DNA of 64,000 bases from Acidobacteriota bacterium. GTDB taxonomy: Bacteria > Acidobacteriota > Terriglobia > Acidiferrales > UBA7541. Each line of letters begins with the position of its first letter. Position 1 is the stretch's first letter. Made by a program: the position numbers and the translations under genes. The notes beneath the pieces are model-generated. The model saw nothing but the letters and a program-made list of their open reading frames with translations. It searched no databases and was not told the DNA's origin. The DNA lies in assembly GCA_013289825.1 (NCBI GenBank), contig JABCZF010000011.1:59139-123138 (forward strand), read 5' to 3'. Below, piece by piece: positions 1-9,661 of this stretch.

Positions 1-1691
1 TTGTGCTCGAGAAACATGACCGGATCGTCCGAGCGAATGGCGGTGCGAAGGAGTCCAGCAACATCAAGGGCCGTTGAGGGCATTACCACACGGAGGCCGG
101 GGCAATGCGTGAACATCGATTCGCCGCTTTGGCTGTGATAGATGGCGCCGCCGGTCAGGTAGCCACCAATCGCCACGCGAATTACGACCGGGCACTTAAA
201 GACCCCGTTCGAGCGCCAGCGCATGACGCACAACTCGTCGCGAATCTGCATCATGGCGGGCCAGATGTAGTCGAAGAACTGAATTTCCGCGACGGGCTTG
301 AGGCCGCGGGTGGCCATGCCGATGCCGCGGCCGACTATGCCGGCTTCCGCCAATGGAGTGTTGAACACCCGATCGTGTCCATACTTGCGCTGGAGGCCGG
401 AAGTGGCTTTGAAGACGCCGCCCTTCCCTTTCACTTGCGTCAAATTCTCTTCGCGGCTGGCGTCGGCCACGTCTTCGCCGAAAACAGTGATTCGGTCGTC
501 GCGGGCCATTTCGTCGGAGAGTGTGGCGGCGATCATTTCGACCATGGTTTTCGGAGCGCCGTGCAGTTGCGGCTGCGCTTCGAAGGCCGCCGATGTCGGA
601 TCAACGTCAGGTGAATAGATGTTTACGTGAATTGAGTCAATTTGCGGTTCTTCGGCAGCCAGCGCTTCGTCAGCCGCGTTGCGGACTTCCTGGTCGACTT
701 CAGATTCGAGGGCTTCGATCTCTTTTTGGTCCAGGATGCCTTCACGAACGAGGAAGAGCGAGAACTTTGAAATTGGATCGCGGTGGGCTTCGTCTTCGCG
801 CTCTTCAGGGGTCTTATAAAGTTTTTCGTCGTCGGAAAGAGAATGGGAGTAGGGGCGCGTTACGTGCGCGTGAACGAGAGATGGCCCGCGACGCTCCCGG
901 CAGTATTGAACGGCGGTTTTGCAGATTGCATAGCTTTCAAGAGGGTCGGTGCCATCGCATTCCGCGACGTGCAGACCTGGGAAACTGCGAATGAGTTTTG
1001 AGATGCTGCCGCCCGCGGTCTGGACTTCGACCGGAACGGAAATGGCGTAGCCGTTGTCTTCAATGAGGTAGATCAGCGGGAGTTTTTTGGCGCACGCGGC
1101 GTTTAAGGATTCCCAGAATTCGCCTTCGCTGGTGGCGCCGTCGCCGGCCGAGACGAATACTATTTCCCCGGGTTCGTGGCGCACGTGCTCGCCGAGGGGC
1201 GCTTTTTGGGCCTGCGCCAAAGCCTTCGGATGATTCTCGTAGTACAGCGTGGCTTCGGCGGCGCCGACCGCCTGCACAAATTGCGTGCCGGTGCAGGACG
1301 ACTTGTTGACGATGTTCAAATTGGGGAGGCCCCAGTGCGATGGCATCTGGCGGCCGCCGGAGCTGGGATCGTCCTTGGCGCCGACCGCTTGCAGGAGCAT
1401 ATCGAGCGGCTTGACGCCAAGCATCAGGCAGAGGGCGCGGTCGCGATAGTAGGAATAGAGCCAATCTGTGCCCGGACGAAGAAGAAGCCCCATAACCGCG
1501 GTCACCGCCTCGTGGCCCGCAGCGGAGATTTGAAAGTAAATCTTGTTTTGGCGTTTTAGCTGGATCTCGCGGTCGTCCAACCTGCGGGAAAGATACATGG
1601 TGCGGTAAATGCGGATGAGGGTGTCGTGATCGAGGCCGTGCAACTTGGGAGCGTCAAGCTTGGTGAGTTTGACGCGCGTTTGTAACGCCAT
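1..1691 (-). CDS. Fused 2-oxoacid dehydrogenase E1, alpha plus beta subunits (3' end outside window)
   Basis: Thiamine-diphosphate-dependent E1 of a pyruvate or branched-chain 2-oxoacid dehydrogenase complex, which decarboxylates the 2-oxoacid and acylates the E2 lipoyl group. The reverse strand is open from an ATG at 1691 to the window edge (563 codons). The first ~330 residues are the alpha subunit, with the ThDP motif [11 protein letters not shown] followed by EDNGYAIS. A linker leads into the beta subunit, starting near [14 protein letters not shown], with FGEDV and [12 protein letters not shown]. Alpha and beta are usually separate genes; single-chain fusions occur in several phyla. The C-terminal transketolase domain of the beta half is cut off. 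Which 2-oxoacid it uses cannot be read here; no E2 or E3 gene is visible. Confidence 0.93.
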   Translation of the reverse strand, partial: MALQTRVKLTKLDAPKLHGLDHDTLIRIYRTMYLSRRLDDREIQLKRQNKIYFQISAAGHEAVTAVMGLLLRPGTDWLYSYYRDRALCLMLGVKPLDMLLQAVGAKDDPSSGGRQMPSHWGLPNLNIVNKSSCTGTQFVQAVGAAEATLYYENHPKALAQAQKAPLGEHVRHEPGEIVFVSAGDGATSEGEFWESLNAACAKKLPLIYLIEDNGYAISVPVEVQTAGGSISKLIRSFPGLHVAECDGTDPLESYAICKTAVQYCRERRGPSLVHAHVTRPYSHSLSDDEKLYKTPEEREDEAHRDPISKFSLFLVREGILDQKEIEALESEVDQEVRNAADEALAAEEPQIDSIHVNIYSPDVDPTSAAFEAQPQLHGAPKTMVEMIAATLSDEMARDDRITVFGEDVADASREENLTQVKGKGGVFKATSGLQRKYGHDRVFNTPLAEAGIVGRGIGMATRGLKPVAEIQFFDYIWPAMMQIRDELCVMRWRSNGVFKCPVVIRVAIGGYLTGGAIYHSQSGESMFTHCPGLRVVMPSTALDVAGLLRTAIRSDDPVMFLEH

Positions 1692-1780
1692 TCGTTCTGC
1701 CCTCGTTGTGAAACGGGGTTTTGTCTCTGCGGGGATGTATTATACCCGAAGTCTGGCCGGGGCCGGATAATTTGGCAAAG

Positions 1781-2227
1781 TTAACCCAGAGAATCGAACT
1801 GTTTCACGATTTCGTCGAACTGGTCTTCACCCTGGCGTACAACACGCGGTGAAGCTTCCTTGAACGGCTCCTCGGATGGAATGCGATCGAGCCAGCGCTG
1901 CTCGGTGAGTTTTTCGTGGCCGGAAAAATAGAGCCGGACGAGCAAATTTACTTTGCCATTGGCGAGCGGAGCTGGTTCGGGAGCTTCGGCTTCCTTGGAC
2001 TTGTGTTTGGCCTTGGTCTTGGCCTTTGGTTTTTCGGCTTTCGGCGGCTCGGCGGCCTTGGGGACTTCGTCCGGCTTGGCGTCCACCTGGTCCTCGGCGC
2101 GTTCGAGCTTGTATTGCAGCTTCTTGTCCAGGCGGAAGGCCTGCTTCCAGCCCTCGAGTTTGTGGCGGGCCAGCTGGGCTTTCTCTTCGTCCGTGCCGAA
2201 ATCAAAGAGTAGATACGTGTGGGCCAT
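1781..2227 (-). CDS. Hypothetical protein with Lys/Ala/Pro-rich linker
   Basis: About 148 residues. A short folded-looking N-terminus (MAHTYLLFDFGTDEEKAQ) is followed by a Lys/Pro/Glu/Ala-rich low-complexity stretch and a C-terminal part containing VNLLVRLYFSGHEKLTEQRW. I do not recognise a family. An in-frame ATG lies 30 bases upstream at 2257, but the sequence from 2227 looks more like a natural N-terminus. No signal peptide or membrane segment is seen, so it is probably cytoplasmic. It lies 89 bp downstream of the E1 start on the same strand, too far to claim an operon. Confidence 0.6.
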   Translation of the reverse strand: MAHTYLLFDFGTDEEKAQLARHKLEGWKQAFRLDKKLQYKLERAEDQVDAKPDEVPKAAEPPKAEKPKAKTKAKHKSKEAEAPEPAPLANGKVNLLVRLYFSGHEKLTEQRWLDRIPSEEPFKEASPRVVRQGEDQFDEIVKQFDSLG

Positions 2228-2389
2228 AAAATTAGTTTGCGATGCAGGCGCGGGCAAGTCAAGTTGGCCGGGGCGGCCTCGTTCCTGGGGAGTTAGCGGG
2301 GAGGGGGCACCGGCTTCTGGCGGTTAGCGCCGCCCCGTGTAACTGGCTACCCAAGGACTCGACGAAACGTCTATCTGGAGTATCATGGA

Positions 2390-2833
2390 GTGTGGTATCG
2401 AATTCCTGTGAGTAGCCTGAAACAAAAACGTCCTCGGACGGCTGCAGCATGCTTTTGCCTGCTGGCAGTTGCGCTGTTGCACGCTCCGCTAGCTGGGGCG
2501 GCGTTGTTGGCGTATGGCGTGGACTGTTGCGTGGGAGGTTTTTGCAACGTGCCGGAGCATCATCACCACAAGCAGCCGCCGGCTGCATCGCAACATTCTG
2601 CTCCAATGGATTGCGGGCACGACATGAGCGGGATGACCTCGTGCTCGATGTCTTGTTGCAAAGACCCGGCGCGACCGGCGCTGATACCGGGCGCTTTCCT
2701 GCTGCCTTCGCTGAGTTTTGCTCCTGCGGAGGGTGAAGTATTGCGTTCTGCCCGGCTGACCAAGCCTTTAGAAATCTCTCGATTCGTCAAACCGCTTTCT
2801 CCCCCTCCTCGCCTCGTCGTTGCGGTCCTCTAA
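2390..2833 (+). CDS. Secreted Cys/His/Met-rich small protein, candidate metal binder
   Basis: 147 residues from a GTG start with GGAG nine bases upstream; a second GTG at 2408 is possible. Residues ~17-40 form a hydrophobic export signal (AACFCLLAVALLHAPLAG). The mature part holds CC, four consecutive His (PEHHHHKQPP) and a run of Cys, His and Met (MDCGHDMSGMTSCSMSCCKD), the composition of copper-handling periplasmic peptides. It ends 89 bp before a TonB-dependent receptor on the same strand, so the two may be co-expressed. A copper role is inference from composition; no Pfam-type fold is recognised. Confidence 0.65.
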   Translation: MWYRIPVSSLKQKRPRTAAACFCLLAVALLHAPLAGAALLAYGVDCCVGGFCNVPEHHHHKQPPAASQHSAPMDCGHDMSGMTSCSMSCCKDPARPALIPGAFLLPSLSFAPAEGEVLRSARLTKPLEISRFVKPLSPPPRLVVAVL

Positions 2834-2922
2834 AGGACTGCTCGCCCTCCACGCACGCCTACTTACCAGCGCCGCGGCTTCCGAGCCGCGCTAGGACTAT
2901 TCCACGAGGAGAGAAAAAGTTT

Positions 2923-5184
2923 ATGCGTAGAGTTTTCGAGGCATTCGCAGCATTACTGTTGTTGGGAACCGCGGCTTTTGCGACGGTGTTCGGCACCGTG
3001 CGCGGGATCGTCCACGATCCGCAGCACCGGCCCGTTCCAGGCAGTGCAGTTGTTCTAAAGGCGAAGTCGTCTGATTACACGGAAAAAACGCAAACCGACG
3101 CGAACGGGGAATTCCACTTTGACGCGGTGCCCCTTGGTGCGTACTCAGTGACCGTGACGGACCCCGCTTTTGCTTACCAAGAGCAGGGCGTGACGGTGCT
3201 TTCGGGAACCGCGCCGATTCTGCATTTCGAGCTGCATCTCGCGGCGCAAAACCAGTCCGTCACGGTGTCGGCGGAAGCGGCTCCGGGACAGACCGAGTCG
3301 GTAACGCCAACGACACTGGTGAACCGGGAGGAAATTCAAGAGACGCCGGGCGCGGCGCGGACCAATAGCCTGGCGATGATCACCGACTACCTGCCCGGTT
3401 CCTACTTCACCCACGATCAACTTCACGTCCGGGGCGGACATCAGGTGAGCTGGTTGATTGACGGCGTGCCGATTCCGAACACCAATATCGCCAGCAATTT
3501 GGGGCCACAAATCGATCCCAATGATATCGATACGCTCGAAATGCAGCGGGGGAGCTACTCCGCAGATTTTGGGGATCGTACTTATGGCGTGTTCGATGTT
3601 GCGCCTCGCACGGGGTTCGAACGGAACAACGAAGCCGAACTTGTAGTGAGTGCGGGAAATTTCTATCAGACGGACGACCAGTTGAATTTCGGAGGGCACA
3701 CCAATCGGTTTGCCTACTACGCGAGCGTCAACGGCAACCGCACTAATCTCGGTTTGCAAACCCCGACTTCAGCGGTCCTTCACGATGCCGCGAACGGTTT
3801 CGGGGCATTTACTTCGTTGATGTACAACGTGGATTCCCAGGACCAGTTGCGGCTCGTCGCGCAAGTGCGACGCGATTTTTACCAGGTCCCCTTCGATCCT
3901 CGCGATCCCAACACACAGGGCCAGTTTCTGGGGGATGCTAACCGCGAGCGAGATTCCTTCATTGCATTGACTTGGGTACGCACCTTCAGCACGGGATTGG
4001 TCTTCACGGTTTCGCCGTTCTTGCACTTCAACAGTGCGAACTACGAAAGCAGCCAGCTGGACATGCCGAGTTCGGCGAACCAAAACCGTTCCTCGAAGTA
4101 TGAAGGCGGGCAGACCACCCTCACGTGGGTGGAGAAGCGCAATAACTTGCGCGCTGGTCTTTACGCTTTTGCCCAGCAGGACAGTCAACTTTTCAGCTTG
4201 ATCTTCAACTGTCCGACGCCTCCTACAGCCAGTTGTCCGGAAACTAGTGCGTCGAGTCTGACCCCCACGCAGGTGAACCCACAGGGCAGCCTGACGGCGT
4301 TGTACGCCGAAGATCAGTTCAAGGTGACCTCCTGGCTTACGCTGAACGGCGGTCTGCGGCAAACGCACTTTTCCGGGAACGTGGTGGAAAACGCGACCAG
4401 TCCTCGCGTCGGGGCGTCCATACGCATTCCGAAACTGAACTGGGTTTTCCGCGGCTTTTATGGCCACTTTTATCAAGCGCCACCACTCCTGGCGCTTTCC
4501 GGCCCACTTTTGCAGGCGGCAACCAACCAGAATCTTGGTTTCGTACCGCTTCATGGGGAGCGCGATGAAGAGCACCAATTCGGCGTGACCATTCCCTTCC
4601 GCGGGTGGACCATTGACGCCGACAACTTCCTCACTCGCGCGACAAACTTTTTCGATCACAACAATTTCAACGATTCTGACCTGTTCTTCCCAATCACTAT
4701 CCAGGGCGCGCGGATCAACGGATGGGAGCTCACTGTGCGTTCTCCGCGTATCCGCAATCGCGCGCTAGTCTATCTGACCTATTCAAATCAACTCGCCCTC
4801 GGTTTTGGCGATATCAACGGCGGGCTGACGAATTTTTCCTTTGGCGACGGATTTAAATTTTTAGATCACGACCAGCGGAATACTCTGCATATCGGCGCGC
4901 AATACACTTTGCCGTGGAACTCCTACGCCTCGACCGACGTTTCCTACGCGTCGGGCTTCACGAACGGCAATTCGCCGCCGGACCCGAATAATCACCTGCA
5001 ACCTCATACGACGTTTGATCTTTCGCTGGGTAAGAGCTTCGGCGAAAAGTTTACTGTCAACGTGCAGGGCATAAATGTCGCCAACCGCCGCGTTCTGCTG
5101 GACAACAGCTTTACATTTGGCGGGACGCACTACCTAAATCCACGCGAAATCTTTGTGCAACTGCGTTTCCGCTTCCATTATTGA
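2923..5184 (+). CDS. TonB-dependent outer-membrane receptor
   Basis: 753 residues. A signal peptide (FEAFAALLLLGTAAFA) is followed by a carboxypeptidase-regulatory-like beta-sandwich at ~25-110 (GIVHDPQHRPVPGSAVVLKA), a plug domain at ~130-230 (DQLHVRGGHQVSWLIDGVPI) and a beta-barrel ending in the aromatic C-terminus LRFRFHY, typical of BAM-inserted barrels. RBS GAGGAG precedes the ATG. At 753 residues it is nearer to classical siderophore/metal receptors than the ~1,200-residue acidobacterial receptors later in this window. The Cys/His/Met-rich protein just upstream hints at a metal substrate, but the ligand cannot be read from sequence. Confidence 0.9.
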   Translation: MRRVFEAFAALLLLGTAAFATVFGTVRGIVHDPQHRPVPGSAVVLKAKSSDYTEKTQTDANGEFHFDAVPLGAYSVTVTDPAFAYQEQGVTVLSGTAPILHFELHLAAQNQSVTVSAEAAPGQTESVTPTTLVNREEIQETPGAARTNSLAMITDYLPGSYFTHDQLHVRGGHQVSWLIDGVPIPNTNIASNLGPQIDPNDIDTLEMQRGSYSADFGDRTYGVFDVAPRTGFERNNEAELVVSAGNFYQTDDQLNFGGHTNRFAYYASVNGNRTNLGLQTPTSAVLHDAANGFGAFTSLMYNVDSQDQLRLVAQVRRDFYQVPFDPRDPNTQGQFLGDANRERDSFIALTWVRTFSTGLVFTVSPFLHFNSANYESSQLDMPSSANQNRSSKYEGGQTTLTWVEKRNNLRAGLYAFAQQDSQLFSLIFNCPTPPTASCPETSASSLTPTQVNPQGSLTALYAEDQFKVTSWLTLNGGLRQTHFSGNVVENATSPRVGASIRIPKLNWVFRGFYGHFYQAPPLLALSGPLLQAATNQNLGFVPLHGERDEEHQFGVTIPFRGWTIDADNFLTRATNFFDHNNFNDSDLFFPITIQGARINGWELTVRSPRIRNRALVYLTYSNQLALGFGDINGGLTNFSFGDGFKFLDHDQRNTLHIGAQYTLPWNSYASTDVSYASGFTNGNSPPDPNNHLQPHTTFDLSLGKSFGEKFTVNVQGINVANRRVLLDNSFTFGGTHYLNPREIFVQLRFRFHY

Positions 5185-5428
5185 GGGACTTCGGCGACCG
5201 CTCTAGGGCAGCCGAGAACCGCTGACCTCCTGCGGCTTCGCCACTCTTCCGAGCGACCGCCGCATGCGGCCATGGCCGGAGCTGTGCGACACACTGGGCG
5301 TCGGTCCAGGGCGGGCGGAGCCAGCCCCGCCCCCGCATGGTTCTATAAGGTAACGCACCACTGTCGATTTTGGGAGGTTGCTTCGAAAACCTGACAGAAG
5401 TAAACTTTTTGTGGAAAGTGGACTCGAA

Positions 5429-5486
5429 GGCGATGGAGTTCGCCTGAACCGGGCCGGCCTAACCAGCTGGCTCTGATGACTCCTGG
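5429..5486 (+). promoter_or_regulatory. Fluoride riboswitch (crcB motif) aptamer
   Basis: The conserved blocks of the crcB RNA motif are present in order: GGCGATGGAGTTCGCC at 5429-5444, then TGAACC, then CTGATGACTCCTGG at 5471-5484 ahead of a terminator stem. It lies ~60 bases upstream of crcB, the classic fluoride-channel target. In the family, bound fluoride stabilises a pseudoknot and prevents terminator formation, turning expression on. Confidence 0.93.
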
Positions 5487-5511
5487 CAGCCACGCGGCTC
5501 CAGGAGTTTTT
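5480..5511 (+). terminator. Riboswitch-controlled intrinsic terminator
   Basis: CTCCTGG (5480-5486) pairs with CCAGGAG (5500-5506), with an inner AGCC/GGCT stem and loop ACGC, followed by a T run at 5507-5512. The left arm is the 3' conserved segment of the aptamer, so ligand-bound aptamer and terminator are mutually exclusive. This is the expected expression platform for the downstream crcB-DUF190 pair. Confidence 0.88.
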
Positions 5512-5548
5512 TGTTGCGCGCCGCGTTTGCCGCCGGATTGGAGATCGT

Positions 5549-5920
5549 TTGCGTATTTTATTGATCGCACTTTTTGGAGCAGTTGGCACACTTGCGCGCT
5601 ATGGGCTGCAGGGCGTCATCCAGACGCGCGCCGGAAGCGCGTTTCCGCACGGCACACTTGTCGTCAATCTCACCGGGTGTTTTTTTCTGGGCTTAATCGG
5701 GCAGTTTACGTTGAACCGCATGGTTATTTCGCCGGACTGGCGCGTGGCCATCGCTGTTGGCTTTTTCGGTGGTTACACCACATTTTCCAGCTTCGGCTGG
5801 GAGACGGCCAAAATGCTGGAAGACGGCGAGTGGCTGCGCGCTACGACGTACGTGGCGGCCAGCGTGATTGCTGGTTTGTTTTTGTCCGTTGCGGGCATTC
5901 GGCTGGCGAACCGGTTCTAG
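5549..5920 (+). CDS. crcB: Fluoride ion channel CrcB/Fluc
   Basis: 123 residues, normal length for the dimeric Fluc channel, with four transmembrane helices. Family signatures visible: GAVGTLARYGL near the N-terminus, NLTGCFFLG in TM2 and GGYTTFSSFG in TM3, the segment lining the fluoride path. It exports fluoride across the inner membrane. The start is a TTG at 5549 with GGAG five bases upstream; no better ATG is available. It sits directly behind a fluoride riboswitch and 8 bp ahead of a DUF190 gene, so all are likely one fluoride-induced transcript. Confidence 0.95.
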   Translation: MRILLIALFGAVGTLARYGLQGVIQTRAGSAFPHGTLVVNLTGCFFLGLIGQFTLNRMVISPDWRVAIAVGFFGGYTTFSSFGWETAKMLEDGEWLRATTYVAASVIAGLFLSVAGIRLANRF

Positions 5921-5928
5921 GAGTCGCG

Positions 5929-6276
5929 ATGACACACGAAAAGTTTGAAGGCGAGCGCACCCTGATGCGCATTCACATAGGCGAATCGGACAAGTGGCAC
6001 AGCAAGCCGCTGCATGAGGCCATCGTCGAACTGCTGCGCAGAGAAGGCTTTTCGGGCGCAACTGTGCTGCGAGGCGTGGGCGGCTACGGCGGATCGAGCG
6101 TCTACCATACGGACAAACTGCTTCGCATGTCACAGGATCTACCGATCATTGTCGAGGTGATTGAATCGACCGAGCGCATTGAGAGGATGCTACCGAAGCT
6201 GGACGAGATGGTGGAAGGCGGGTTGATTACGCTTGAAAAAGTCCGCGTAATTCTGTATCGAGCCGCCAAGAAATAA
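5929..6276 (+). CDS. DUF190 family protein
   Basis: 115 residues starting 8 bp after crcB. The fold is the PII/CutA-like DUF190 type, seen in LMRIHIGESDKWHSKPLH at the N-terminus, a glycine-rich loop (RGVGGYGGSSVYHT) and IIVEVIESTERI. DUF190 genes often travel with crcB, and the riboswitch here would control both. By analogy with PII-like proteins it may regulate the channel or bind a small ligand, but no biochemical role is established that I can cite. Confidence 0.88.
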   Translation: MTHEKFEGERTLMRIHIGESDKWHSKPLHEAIVELLRREGFSGATVLRGVGGYGGSSVYHTDKLLRMSQDLPIIVEVIESTERIERMLPKLDEMVEGGLITLEKVRVILYRAAKK

Positions 6277-6418
6277 TAGGCCATTGGAATCGCAAAAGAG
6301 CGCTTTTGGGGACGAGAAAGTTATGACCTAACCGCAGGAAAAGCACAAAAAGAGAGCCTTATATCCCCGGCCTAAAAACGCCGAGGCATTACGGCTAAGA
6401 AGGGTAAACTGCCTTCTC

Positions 6419-7612
6419 ATGACAAGCAGTGCCGAAAAACAATCCTGGTTGAATCGCACGGTACTGGGTGTAGGTCTGACCAGTCTTTTCAGTGACTGGA
6501 GCCACGAAACTGCCACGGCTGTACTTCCCGCATTTCTTGCCGCAATCGGAGCGGGACCTGCGTGGCTCGGCGTGATTGAGGGCCTCGCCGACGGCCTTTC
6601 GAGTTTCGCGAAGCTGGGCGCCGGTCATTTCACGGATCGGCTGCGGAACCGCAAGCCGCTCGCCGTATTCGGCTATGCCCTTACGGCGTTCTCGACGGCT
6701 TCGTTCGCTTTCGCTACACACGCCTATCACGTGCTGATCGGCCGAACGGTGGCCTGGCTTGGCCGCGGTGTTCGTTCACCGGCCAAGAAGGCGCTGCTGG
6801 CCGCAGACGTTTCGCCGGATGCCTACGGCCGGGCTTTCGGGCTGGAACGATTGATGGACACGGTCGGCGCCATCGCCGGACCACTCACGGCGCTGTGGCT
6901 TCTGGAAAAGACCGGGCACAACTACCAAAAAGTTTTTCTCTGGACCCTGCTTCCGGGTCTGATTGCTGTGGCTTCCTTCTGGTTGCTGGTGCGGGAACGC
7001 CCTATAGCTGGAAAAGCGAAGCGTTCGTTCTTGATGGGCATCCGCGAATTGCCTGCCCCGTTCCGGCGTTTTCTCCTCGGAGTCGGCGTGTTTGGCGCCG
7101 GTGATTTCTCGCATTCGCTGCTCATTCTCTATGCCTCGCGCATGCTGGCTCCGCGATACGGGCTCGCGCGCGCCGCCAGCATCGCCGTCGTGCTGTACAC
7201 ACTGCACAACGTGTTTTCCGCGGGATCTGCGTACGCGAGCGGGTGGCTTAGCGACCACGTTCCCCAACGCAAGATGGTTCTCGCAGTCGGCTACTCGCTG
7301 GCTGGAATTACGGCGCTCTTGCTCGCAACAGGGACGCATTCGCTGTGGCTGCTCGGCGTGATTTTCGTTTTAGCGGGGCTCTATGTCGGTACCGAGGATG
7401 CTCTCGAAGATTCCGTCGCAGCCCAACTTGTGCCCAAAGAACAGCACGGCATGGCCTTCGGCACGCTGGCCGCGGTTAACGCCGTCGGTGATTTCCTTTC
7501 AAGCCTAATGGTCGGCTTTCTTTGGAGCGCCGTTTCCGTCCAAGCTGCTTTCGCCACTTCTACTGTACTGTTCTTCGCGGGGGCGCTTCTCATCCTTCAG
7601 CTTCGCCGCTGA
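6419..7612 (+). CDS. MFS transporter
   Basis: 397 residues with about 11-12 hydrophobic helices. The MFS loop 2-3 signature appears as GAGHFTDRLRNRKPLAVFG, and a second copy-like motif (SGWLSDHVPQRKMVLAVG) in the C-terminal half marks the usual 6+6 arrangement. The N-terminus carries SLFSDWSHETATAVLPAFL, common in a subgroup of uncharacterised bacterial MFS exporters. The substrate cannot be inferred. It is 142 bp downstream of the DUF190 gene with no clear terminator between, so read-through from the fluoride operon is possible but not shown. Confidence 0.88.
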   Translation: MTSSAEKQSWLNRTVLGVGLTSLFSDWSHETATAVLPAFLAAIGAGPAWLGVIEGLADGLSSFAKLGAGHFTDRLRNRKPLAVFGYALTAFSTASFAFATHAYHVLIGRTVAWLGRGVRSPAKKALLAADVSPDAYGRAFGLERLMDTVGAIAGPLTALWLLEKTGHNYQKVFLWTLLPGLIAVASFWLLVRERPIAGKAKRSFLMGIRELPAPFRRFLLGVGVFGAGDFSHSLLILYASRMLAPRYGLARAASIAVVLYTLHNVFSAGSAYASGWLSDHVPQRKMVLAVGYSLAGITALLLATGTHSLWLLGVIFVLAGLYVGTEDALEDSVAAQLVPKEQHGMAFGTLAAVNAVGDFLSSLMVGFLWSAVSVQAAFATSTVLFFAGALLILQLRR

Positions 7613-7645
7613 CGAATTGCTTCGCGCGAGGAGAAAAGGCGCGAC

Positions 7646-9328
7646 TTATTCGTGAGGAGGCATTGGCTCAGGCCATTGCGTGACGCCGATTTTGCCGCCG
7701 GGTTCCAGTCCAATCGCCGGTGCGTAAAGTCCGAGCAGCTCTCGCCGCCACCACAATCCGTGTTCTCTTTTTTCCGCCATGGACGTGAACCAGTATTGCC
7801 AGAGGACCGCGCGCACTTGGCGAGGCGGTGCCTGGGGGAAAGGATTCGCGGCAAAAAGCGCGAGCACGTCAGGGTCGTTTGAAAGCAGCCTGCGCTGCGT
7901 GCGCAACACGAGCGGATTGTCGCGCCATTCGCCGAGCGAGGCGAACCACAGGTTCCAGTCCAGCCGCGGCTGATAGGGTGCGTAAATGCGGGGAGGCTTG
8001 TTGAGTTCCTGCGGTTTGTGGCGGAATGGATAGGCAATCCAAGTCTGGCCGTCGTTCGATCCCTGGAACTCGATTTCATAGCGGCCGCGCGTCATTACCG
8101 CGAACAGGCCATAGCGGTTGGCGATCCGAAAGGGATCAAGCAGAGCCACGGGCGAGGTCGGAAGCGGCGCGGACATGATCATCCAGAGCATTTGAGCGGT
8201 GGTGGCATAGAAAATCCATAAAAGCAAAACAGCGGTTATGGCAACCCGCAGCGGAGCGAGCCAGAAGCGATTTTTCTGCCACGCATCGCGCCAAGCATCT
8301 CTGCTCGCGGGAGCTTTGTCTATCGATGGACTCGATGGCGACGTCAGAACCGAGAGTTGGGCACTCGCAGGTGAATGCGCATGACCAGCAGAGGTAAGCG
8401 GTAGATCGAGAAGAGGCCTTTTCCATTGCCCTGGACAGAATCGCATCAGGAAACGGTCATCGAGCAACAGGAACGCAAGGACGAGAACGAGATAATTCAA
8501 AAAGGTGTAGTTGGCCGTCAGAATGATGCCGATCTGCCAAGGCGTCACGACAAAGAAAAGTGCGATTCGAAAACGGCGCGGCAGAAAGGCCAACCAAATC
8601 AAAACCAGTTCGAGCGCCAGCGTGAAGAATGCTGAGGCGCCGTGAAACCAGTGCGGAAAATGTTGCACGTACCAGCCGATCCAGGTTGGCAGCGGCCCGT
8701 TCTGATAATACTCATCCATCGCCGTGAAGTTCCGCCACTCCGGATCGCCGCCGGCCATCTTCGCGACGCCTGATTCGAAGTAGATGCGAAACCATTCCCA
8801 AAGCACCAGATATAGAGCAGCTCGCACTGGAGGCTGCATCTCTCCAAGTCTCGGCCGGAGCCCGCCCGGGGCGAGAAAGAGTGAGAGGAATCCCGCCTCG
8901 AGCAGCATTCCGTCGGACTGGTATCCCGAGAAATCCCGCGCCGCGCTGACAAACGAAAGAAAACACACGAAGCAGACCACGAGCATTCCGCGCGGCCATA
9001 GATTGAGGAGCAGGAGCACCGCCGCTGCCATGCCAACCCAGCACAGACCCGTTAGCATGTGTGCGCCGCTTGAAAACCACAAAACGCTTGGCGCATACCA
9101 ATAGCGGGCGTGACCGACTTGCTCCGCTACACTCTTCAGATATTCGCCGGCGGGAAGAATTCCTTCGGGGCCGATGAGGCCGCGGATTTGAAATACGAGC
9201 GAAAAAAAAGCAGAAAAATAAATCGCGCCGAGCGCGCGCAGGAAAATCCAGCGTGACAGGAAGCGATCCGACGGACCGTTTCGAGAATCAAAGAGCCAGC
9301 GGATGACCGAGGAAGGAGTCCAGTCCAT
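7646..9328 (-). CDS. Lipase maturation factor family membrane protein
   Basis: 560 residues. Many hydrophobic helices in residues ~25-300 resemble the HTTM/LMF1 fold, with the family features GPEGILPA, CFLSFVSAARDFSGYQSDGM, WEWFRIYFESGVAKM and GDPEWRNFTAMDEYYQ. The C-terminal soluble part (EIEFQGSNDGQTWIAYPF) corresponds to the LMF1 tail with PYQPRLDWNLWF. Animal LMF1 is an ER chaperone for lipases; in bacteria the role is not established. It converges on the MFS gene, 33 bp apart. Confidence 0.9.
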   Translation of the reverse strand: MDWTPSSVIRWLFDSRNGPSDRFLSRWIFLRALGAIYFSAFFSLVFQIRGLIGPEGILPAGEYLKSVAEQVGHARYWYAPSVLWFSSGAHMLTGLCWVGMAAAVLLLLNLWPRGMLVVCFVCFLSFVSAARDFSGYQSDGMLLEAGFLSLFLAPGGLRPRLGEMQPPVRAALYLVLWEWFRIYFESGVAKMAGGDPEWRNFTAMDEYYQNGPLPTWIGWYVQHFPHWFHGASAFFTLALELVLIWLAFLPRRFRIALFFVVTPWQIGIILTANYTFLNYLVLVLAFLLLDDRFLMRFCPGQWKRPLLDLPLTSAGHAHSPASAQLSVLTSPSSPSIDKAPASRDAWRDAWQKNRFWLAPLRVAITAVLLLWIFYATTAQMLWMIMSAPLPTSPVALLDPFRIANRYGLFAVMTRGRYEIEFQGSNDGQTWIAYPFRHKPQELNKPPRIYAPYQPRLDWNLWFASLGEWRDNPLVLRTQRRLLSNDPDVLALFAANPFPQAPPRQVRAVLWQYWFTSMAEKREHGLWWRRELLGLYAPAIGLEPGGKIGVTQWPEPMPPHE

Positions 9329-9661
9329 AGTCGCGGCACATTATACCGGGCAGCAGGGCCGAGAAATTGGCAGAGTGTTTGGCTCTTTGGGAGTTTGCAG
9401 CGGTTCCCTATGCACGCGGCAGGTGCCGTCCTGGCCAAGCTCACGGTTTCGCACGATAGCGATTCTGCGCCACCCAGGCATAGAAATATTGCGCGGCAAA
9501 ATGAATCCCAGGGACGAGAGAAAGCCGGGTAATCATAGGGAGTTTCCATCCGCGAAGGCCCTCGCGCGTCTTGAGGGAACAACGCCCCATTTCTCTGTTG
9601 CAGCCGCTATCACCGCATGTTACGCTGGCGAAGAAAAGGCGAACGACAGGAGGAGTTCTTG
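9329..9661. other. Divergent intergenic region
   Basis: 333 bp between the diverging lipase-maturation and helicase genes. It should hold both promoters. The only clear signal is the strong AGGAGGAG ribosome-binding site at ~9649-9656 for the helicase start; I see no convincing gene or RNA. Confidence 0.5.

Noticed and set aside
5929..6276. PII/CutA assignment for the DUF190 gene
   Set aside because: Sequence signatures fit DUF190 rather than GlnB or CutA; only the fold class is shared.
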